A stretch of 64,000 bases of DNA from an uncultured Lachnospiraceae bacterium (GTDB lineage: Bacteria; Bacillota; Clostridia; Lachnospirales; Lachnospiraceae), in assembly GCA_947167135.1 (NCBI GenBank), contig CAMVGV010000004.1:1-64000 (forward strand). The letters are read 5' to 3'. Below the pieces are notes generated by a model. It was not told the origin of the DNA and did no database searches. It saw only the letters and a program-made list of their open reading frames with translations. The stretch's first letter is position 1. Each line of letters starts with the position of its first letter. The position numbers were made by a program, and so were the translations under genes. Of the stretch, positions 58,096 through 64,000 are shown one piece after another.

Positions 58096-58989
58096 ATGTC
58101 TGTTATTCAGAAAATACTGCTTGCATTAAGCTGCGTACTCTTTGCGGCAACCATATACTGTCTGTTTTTGAGGGACATTTATCTGGTGGTGTTTTTCTTC
58201 CTGCTGCATTCACTGTGTCTCATTTTCTTTTCCTACAGGACATACACGGATATTGCAAGCACAGCCCACTTTTCAGATACCTACCAACAGGATATCGGAA
58301 TGGAGATAGCCGCAAAGGATAAGGAGCTGGAGAAGCTGAAGGAGGAACTGGATCTCAGGGAAAAGAGGACCAGCGAGCTTTACACCAACGTTGGAGAGCT
58401 GAACGATAAGCTGGAAGGCTTCGAGAAGGAGATAAGCGATCTTAAGGCGGAAAAGGCTGCTCTGGAGGAAAAAGTCCAAAAGGACAGGGAGGAGAAGCGT
58501 ACGGATTACGGCGCACTGCTCCCTCCGGTCGATGGGGAAGAGCATTCAGAGACCGTGAATATTCTGGATATAGCCGAGATGGCAAAGCAGGAATTCCTTA
58601 CAGATGCAAAGAATGTGAATATGGCCATCAATATTTCATCTGCTGACAGCACCCTTCTGGTGAAGGCAGATCCAAACCGTCTTCTCATACTGTTCAGGAA
58701 TATTATAGATAATTCCATAAAGTATATGAGGAAGGCGGGAAGTCTGGTGATCACCGTATCAACCATAGGAGACGACATCTTCATCGTTTTGAAGGATACG
58801 GGAGAGGGACTGCCGGAGGATGAGACAAAGCATATATTCGAGCTGAATTACCAGGGCAGCAACAGAGTAAGCGGCAATGGTCTGGGGCTTGCGCAGGCGA
58901 AGGCCATCGTGGAATACTATGGCGGAACCATATATGCAAAGAGCAGGAAAGGATTCGGAATGGGGATCTACATTCAGCTCCCGGCGTAA
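58096..58989 (+). CDS. Membrane-anchored HATPase-domain protein (sensor-kinase-like) with coiled coil
   Basis: Two N-terminal TMs, coiled coil, N box NIIDNSIKYM, G1 DTGEGLP, G2 GNGLGLAQAKAIVEYYGG. Confidence 0.82.
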   Translation: MSVIQKILLALSCVLFAATIYCLFLRDIYLVVFFFLLHSLCLIFFSYRTYTDIASTAHFSDTYQQDIGMEIAAKDKELEKLKEELDLREKRTSELYTNVGELNDKLEGFEKEISDLKAEKAALEEKVQKDREEKRTDYGALLPPVDGEEHSETVNILDIAEMAKQEFLTDAKNVNMAINISSADSTLLVKADPNRLLILFRNIIDNSIKYMRKAGSLVITVSTIGDDIFIVLKDTGEGLPEDETKHIFELNYQGSNRVSGNGLGLAQAKAIVEYYGGTIYAKSRKGFGMGIYIQLPA

Positions 58990-59001
58990 GGGTAAGAACG
59001 G

Positions 59002-59577
59002 ATGAGAAACGGAATAGGAAAAAGAATACTTATAATAGTCGCTCTGTTTTATATTTTTGTGACTCTTTTCGCGGTGGGCATCCTGGGTATATCCACGGTT
59101 TCAAAGGAAAATCAGAAGATTCTGGAGGAAGCTGTAGATGCGCAGATGGAAAACAGGGTAGCCGCTATGAATAAGCTGCAGGAAAAAGAGGATAAGGAGA
59201 CCGTTTCTTCCGAAGAGTCCACAGAGGAATCTACAGAGGCATCTACAGAGGCTTCCACAGAGGAGACAGGTGAGGCTGCGGACGAAGAGACAGCCACAGA
59301 GGATGCAGGCACAAAATATTATGCCTTTACCGCAAATAATTCCGCTGGACGGCTGAATATCAGAAAGGAACCCGGCACCAGCGCAAAGATAGTGGGAAGG
59401 ATGCATCCCGGAGATACGGGCTTTATACTTGATATCGGCGACGAGTGGTCCAGGGTTTCCGTGGAGGAAACAAAGGGGTATTGTGCAAATGAGTATCTGT
59501 CCATAAGGGAGATAAAGGAGGAGGAATACCCCGAAGAGCTGAAGCCCCTTATGGGACCGGAAGAGAGCGGAAACTGA
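59002..59577 (+). CDS. Membrane-anchored protein with Ser/Thr/Glu/Ala linker and SH3b-like domain
   Basis: N-terminal TM, EESTEESTEASTEASTEETGEA linker, GRLNIRKEPGTSAKIVGRMHPGDTGFILDIGDEWSRVSVEETKGYCANEYLSI. Confidence 0.85.
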   Translation: MRNGIGKRILIIVALFYIFVTLFAVGILGISTVSKENQKILEEAVDAQMENRVAAMNKLQEKEDKETVSSEESTEESTEASTEASTEETGEAADEETATEDAGTKYYAFTANNSAGRLNIRKEPGTSAKIVGRMHPGDTGFILDIGDEWSRVSVEETKGYCANEYLSIREIKEEEYPEELKPLMGPEESGN

Positions 59578-59804
59578 TGAGACTTAATGACAGACTGGTC
59601 AAGGATCAGCAGAGGGTGGAAAAGGCAAAGACACTTCCGGATCCCTATTATGATTCGGAGGCTGCCTGGATGGAATACAAGGACAGGGAGAAGGAAACCC
59701 CACTGGACAGGTATAAGGGGGTTTTTGCCGTAGAGGATAAAAAATCTTTAAATACCCGCCCCTCTGTTTTTGATGCAACGACTGTCTTTAAGACCGGGGA
59801 GTAA
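59577..59804 (+). CDS. Small hypothetical protein
   Basis: 75 aa ORF in tight spacing with neighbours. Confidence 0.55.
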   Translation: MRLNDRLVKDQQRVEKAKTLPDPYYDSEAAWMEYKDREKETPLDRYKGVFAVEDKKSLNTRPSVFDATTVFKTGE

Positions 59805-59818
59805 GATGAGAGCAGTAT

Positions 59819-62173
59819 ATGGATAAATACGATTCAAAACTTCGAAGTAAGCCTTTTGGCAGCTATAACGAGTACATGGAGTATATATTTGACTGCGTGA
59901 ATATCGGCGTGGACAAATATATTGACAAAATGAAGACCATGTATGCTTCAGGGGACGGCGGTTACAAGAACGTGCTCTATCCCGATATAGAGGTAGTTTC
60001 TGATCTTACCAATGCAAAGATAGAAAGATTCTACCAGGATTCTGGGGAAGATTCGGAGAACGGAGAGGAAGCAGAGAAGGTTCTCGAAGAGGAAGAAGAG
60101 GATGATGAGGATGAGCCCTTTGATGAGGAGCTTTTGAGTCTTCTCGGAAACTTCGGTGCCTCTGACGGTTCGGATGAAGAGAAGAGTGAAAAAGAGGAGA
60201 GCGGAAAGGTAAAGGTCAGCGCTCTTTCCATAACGGAAAAGCTCGATTTCATAAAGGAGAGGGCTGCCCTGACCGTCGAAGAGGGGACAGCTCTTCCCTT
60301 CTATGAGCTTTGCGAAAAGCTTGAGTATGAACCCTTTACCGTATTCTGCTTTGCCTGCGGTATCCTTTCATCCACCCAGACCGACTATGCGGGAGTATTC
60401 CAGATCATAAACGAGAATATGAATCTGTCGGCTCCGACCATCGAGTCGGCGGCCAGGGTTTTCTACGGTGACCGTTTCTCCATAACCGGTGCATACGGGG
60501 ATATGTCCACCTGCTTAGAGCAGCTTCTGCCGCTTCTTTCATTGAGTGTAATGAAGAGCATGCCCTTTTCTACGGTTGTGTCCCCGGATAAGCGGATAAT
60601 TGACTTCCTCTTCGGACGGAATCCCGACAAGCTTGATGAGGACTATTCACGCTTCATTTCCATGCTCACGAATAATGAAGAGCTTAATCCCATTATGGCA
60701 AACAAGGGGATACTTGACGAGATGATGATATCCTACGATGAGGGTGTCAGGATCTTTTATTACTACGGAGACGAGGGAAGCGGGAGAAGGTTTTTCGTAA
60801 AGAATTTCTGCGCGGACCGGAAGATCAAGGCCATTGCAATAAACTGCAAAAAGCTCTTTAATTATGATTACCAGTTTGTAGACCGTGCTCTCTGGGCGGT
60901 TACCAGGGAATGTATCCTTACCAATTCCTGCTGCTGCCTTACGGAGCTTTCCTATCGCGAGGAAGAAAAGGAAAAGTTCTTCGGATATATGGATATGGCT
61001 TTTTCAAAGCTTACCGAGCAGCAGATCACCGTTTTTGCAATGAGTAAGGAACATATTGATTTCAGGGAGGTCACAAAGATAGCCTATACGGAGCTTGAGC
61101 TTCCCACTCCTGATACCGGGGAAAGACAGGCCTGCTGGGAGTATTTCTCAAAGTCATATACACTGGACGAGGGCATCGATATGCTGGAGATGTCCACAAA
61201 GTTCCTCTTCACCCCCGGAAAGATAAGCGATGCCTTGAAGTATGCCCGTTCCCTTTCCACCATGGCTCAGGAAAAATCCATTTCAAGGGAGAAGCTTTTC
61301 CAGGGCTGCTACAATCAGATGAGCTCGGAGCTTACACAGAAGGCAACCAAGGTGAAGGCGAATTTCGGCTTCGAGGATATAGTAATGAACCCGAGCCAGA
61401 GGGAGACCTTAGAGCACGCCATTGACCAGATGAATTTCCGTAAGCAGGTTTACGAGAACTGGCATTATACAAAGAAGTATCCCTACGGCCGCGGACTTTC
61501 CATCCTTCTCTTCGGTGCTCCCGGAACAGGTAAGTCCATGTGCGCCCAGGTTATAGCGCATGAACTTAATCTGGAGCTTTACAGGGTGGATCTTTCAAAG
61601 GTTATCGATAAGTATGTGGGTGAAACCGAAAAATCCATCTCAATGATCTTCCGTGAAGCAAAGAAATGTAACGTGGTTCTGTTCTTTGACGAGTGCGACA
61701 CCCTGTTTGCAAAGAGATCCGATGACGGAGGGTCGAATCAGGCCTCCAACAATAATAAGACGGCGCTCCTCCTGCAGGAGGTTGAGGCATATGACGGTGT
61801 ATCGGTACTGGCAACCAACTACAAGCACAATATAGACCCCGCATTCTTCAGACGTATGAAGTATATCGTGGAATTCCAGTTCCCGGATCCCGATACCAGG
61901 GAAATGCTCTGGACCACCACCATCCCGAAGGATACGCCTCTTGCGGATGATGTGGACATAAGGTTCCTGGCGGAGAAATTCGAGTTTGTGGGAGGTAATA
62001 TAAAGAACTGTATTTTGAATGCAGCCTTCCTTGCGGCAGCCGATCCCGAGGCAAACGGACAGGTGCATATGAAGCATTATCTTCTTGCCATCAAGTATGA
62101 ATTTGTTAAGGTGGGCAAGGTATTTACGAAGTCTGACTTTGAACCCTATGCCGCGGAGGTGGGGCTTGCATAA
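59819..62173 (+). CDS. CIS AAA+ ATPase (Afp15-like) with acidic N-terminal region and degenerate N-terminal ATPase-like module
   Basis: Walker A LLFGAPGTGKSMCAQ, Walker B VVLFFDECDTLFAKRS; upstream GDEGSGRRFFVKNFC. Confidence 0.88.
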   Translation: MDKYDSKLRSKPFGSYNEYMEYIFDCVNIGVDKYIDKMKTMYASGDGGYKNVLYPDIEVVSDLTNAKIERFYQDSGEDSENGEEAEKVLEEEEEDDEDEPFDEELLSLLGNFGASDGSDEEKSEKEESGKVKVSALSITEKLDFIKERAALTVEEGTALPFYELCEKLEYEPFTVFCFACGILSSTQTDYAGVFQIINENMNLSAPTIESAARVFYGDRFSITGAYGDMSTCLEQLLPLLSLSVMKSMPFSTVVSPDKRIIDFLFGRNPDKLDEDYSRFISMLTNNEELNPIMANKGILDEMMISYDEGVRIFYYYGDEGSGRRFFVKNFCADRKIKAIAINCKKLFNYDYQFVDRALWAVTRECILTNSCCCLTELSYREEEKEKFFGYMDMAFSKLTEQQITVFAMSKEHIDFREVTKIAYTELELPTPDTGERQACWEYFSKSYTLDEGIDMLEMSTKFLFTPGKISDALKYARSLSTMAQEKSISREKLFQGCYNQMSSELTQKATKVKANFGFEDIVMNPSQRETLEHAIDQMNFRKQVYENWHYTKKYPYGRGLSILLFGAPGTGKSMCAQVIAHELNLELYRVDLSKVIDKYVGETEKSISMIFREAKKCNVVLFFDECDTLFAKRSDDGGSNQASNNNKTALLLQEVEAYDGVSVLATNYKHNIDPAFFRRMKYIVEFQFPDPDTREMLWTTTIPKDTPLADDVDIRFLAEKFEFVGGNIKNCILNAAFLAAADPEANGQVHMKHYLLAIKYEFVKVGKVFTKSDFEPYAAEVGLA

Positions 62174-64000
62174 TCATCTGAAAACCACGGCAGCCATTAT
62201 TCTTACACGCCTTGATCTGATCCTGGAAGAAATGGGAAAGGAAAGGAGTCTTGAGAAATTTCCCATTCTTTCCTCACTTATGACCTCTCTGAATGATGAG
62301 GACATAAGGGAGTGGTCGGAAGAAGGGGAAAAGGGGGATAACGGCTATACAAAGGCAGTTAGGCGATTAAATGATGATAATGTGCTGAGGTCGCTTCTGG
62401 ATCTTTCCATAGCCGTTTTTTATTATCCCGAGGCCGATGCGTATCTTACACATAATTTCGGACATGGAGTGAACCTTAAGCTCGCTTTCCTTCTGGAGGG
62501 GATAAGCTTTCCGGAGGAAGGGGAGGTTATCGAAAAGGCGGAAAGGGCAAAGTGCGTTTTTTCTTTTGACGACAAGGCCTTCCCCCTTTGCTATACACCG
62601 GTATCCATAGACGAGAAGACCGCATTTTTCCTTAACGGGGAAAAGAAGGTCAACCCTCTTTTAAGTGATTTTACGGAATATTACAATGCCGGGGAGGCAG
62701 AGGAAAAGACTATTGTAAATTCCGGACTTATAGAGGAGGGTCTGTCCTTTTTCAGGGGCGGAGGAAGGACAGTGCAGATCTCCGGACACGGGGGCAGGCG
62801 CTTCATAGCAAAGAGGATAGCTGACGGCTTAAAGAAGGATTTTCTCTTCATAAATCTAAGGGATTTTCTCCATGAGGCTGGAAAGACCGAATTCCGGAGG
62901 TACAGGGAAGCTCTTTTACGGGAAGCGGAGCTTGATGATGCGGGTATCTGCTTTTTCGGTATAGACAGACCCTTCCTGTCGGACGACAAGGAGCTTATAC
63001 GGGATCTCGCGCTGCTTGAAAGGCTGCTTTTCCGTCCGGCAGCAGACAGGGATATTCCCCTTATACTCTGTACTGACCATTTCAGGGCCCTCATGTCACT
63101 GCCGGATCCCGGAGATTTCAGGAATCTCCGCCTTCCTAAGGATCTGAAGCTTGACGACAGGAGAAGGCTCTGGGGTGAGGCGCTTAAGGATTCGGGTTTT
63201 AGCCTTGATCCTGATGAGCTGTCCTTACGATACAGGCTGAATGCCAGTGAGATCTCTGCCGTATGGAAGAGCTTCGTAGAGGTTCGGGGGAGTGATACGG
63301 GAGAAAATGATGATAATGAGCTTCTGACCCGGGTTTCCATAGAGGAGCTTATGAAGGGGGAGGAAGCGGTCCTCGGGCGGATAATCTATCCCGATATAAG
63401 GCTTGAGGATGTTAAGGTAAAGCCACAGATAAAGACTACTCTCGAGGATGTGATCTCTTCCGTAAGGTCAAGCTCGGTGATCCTTGACAGGTGGAACCTT
63501 AGCAGGACTTATCCCTACGGAAGGAGTGTAAGCCTTCTTATCTCGGGACCTCCTGGAACGGGAAAGACCATGACCGCAAACGCCATAGCAGGGGAGCTTT
63601 CCCTGGCTCTGTACCAGGTCAATCTTTCGAATATAGTCGATAAATACATAGGTGAAACGGAAAAGAACTTAGAAAAGGTATTTAATTACGCGGAAAAAAG
63701 CAATACCGTGCTGTTCTTTGACGAAGCGGACGCTCTTTTCGGAACAAGGAGTGAAGTTCATGATTCCAGGGACCGCTACGCGAATACGGAGATATCCTAT
63801 CTCCTGCAGAGGATAGAGGCCTATGACGGAATAGTTATAATGGCCACCAACATAAAGGGAAACATAGATCCAGCCTTCATGCGAAGGATAAGATATGTGG
63901 TGCATTTCGAGAATCCCGATGAGGAGATGAGAAGGGCGATATGGCAGAGCCTGTTCACCGATTCGGTGCCTCATGAGGAGGATATAGATTTTGACTATCT
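62166..64000 (+). CDS. Second CIS AAA+ ATPase paralog, truncated by window end
   Basis: Open frame from TTG 62166 (LHNHLKTTAAIILTRLDLILEEMGKERSLEKF...) with SGPPGTGKTMTANAIAGEL and TVLFFDEADALFGTRS; no stop before 64000. Absent from the ORF track. Confidence 0.88.
   Translation, partial: MHNHLKTTAAIILTRLDLILEEMGKERSLEKFPILSSLMTSLNDEDIREWSEEGEKGDNGYTKAVRRLNDDNVLRSLLDLSIAVFYYPEADAYLTHNFGHGVNLKLAFLLEGISFPEEGEVIEKAERAKCVFSFDDKAFPLCYTPVSIDEKTAFFLNGEKKVNPLLSDFTEYYNAGEAEEKTIVNSGLIEEGLSFFRGGGRTVQISGHGGRRFIAKRIADGLKKDFLFINLRDFLHEAGKTEFRRYREALLREAELDDAGICFFGIDRPFLSDDKELIRDLALLERLLFRPAADRDIPLILCTDHFRALMSLPDPGDFRNLRLPKDLKLDDRRRLWGEALKDSGFSLDPDELSLRYRLNASEISAVWKSFVEVRGSDTGENDDNELLTRVSIEELMKGEEAVLGRIIYPDIRLEDVKVKPQIKTTLEDVISSVRSSSVILDRWNLSRTYPYGRSVSLLISGPPGTGKTMTANAIAGELSLALYQVNLSNIVDKYIGETEKNLEKVFNYAEKSNTVLFFDEADALFGTRSEVHDSRDRYANTEISYLLQRIEAYDGIVIMATNIKGNIDPAFMRRIRYVVHFENPDEEMRRAIWQSLFTDSVPHEEDIDFDY

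Noticed and set aside
37752-64000. Complete prophage
   Set aside because: No terminase, portal, capsid, integrase or lysis genes seen; gene content and AAA+ ATPases fit a CIS.
37752-64000. Type VI secretion system
   Set aside because: No TssJ/L/M membrane complex, TssB/TssC sheath pair or ClpV-type ATPase recognised; DUF4255, Afp7-like and Afp15-like genes fit eCIS-type systems.
1-64000. tRNA or rRNA genes
   Set aside because: None recognised by eye; tRNAscan-SE/barrnap would be needed to exclude them.

Overview
The window looks like a low/mid-GC Firmicutes chromosome, probably Lachnospiraceae-like (inferred from protein style only). Left part (1-21.6 kb): a c-di-GMP/two-component sensor pair, an anaerobic-type cobalamin gene cluster (cbiD, cbiET, cobS, cbiA, cobD, cbiP, cobT, cbiJ/cobK) with a preA-like gene and a response-regulator/GGDEF protein interspersed, then xpt, a GNAT gene and rho. 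Right part (22 kb to beyond the window end): one co-directional run of about 42 kb encoding a phage-tail-like contractile injection system (CIS): Pvc16/DUF4255-like terminator, PAAR-like DUF4280, one sheath, tube, tail-assembly chaperone-like, second tube-like protein, two Afp7-like proteins, gpD-like hub, gp5/gpV-like spike, gp25, two baseplate-J-like proteins, a tail protein I-like protein and two AAA+ ATPases. It is embedded in an unusual set of envelope and signalling proteins: a large surface protein with a VPKSG sorting-like C-terminus, a degenerate nucleotidyl-cyclase-like membrane protein, a membrane MORN protein, a TolC-like exported protein, a TM protein with an approximately 135-residue Gly/Ser linker, and a STAS + FtsE-like ATPase + membrane HATPase + SH3b module. 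No tail fibre, clear toxin, portal, terminase or capsid gene was seen. My main hypothesis is a cell-envelope-anchored CIS with its own regulatory and cell-wall interface. Other items: 225-bp, 270-bp and 102-bp in-frame coding repeats, intergenic hairpins at module boundaries of the CIS run, a 37-bp repeat shared by the xpt and CIS upstream regions, and REP-like dispersed repeats.
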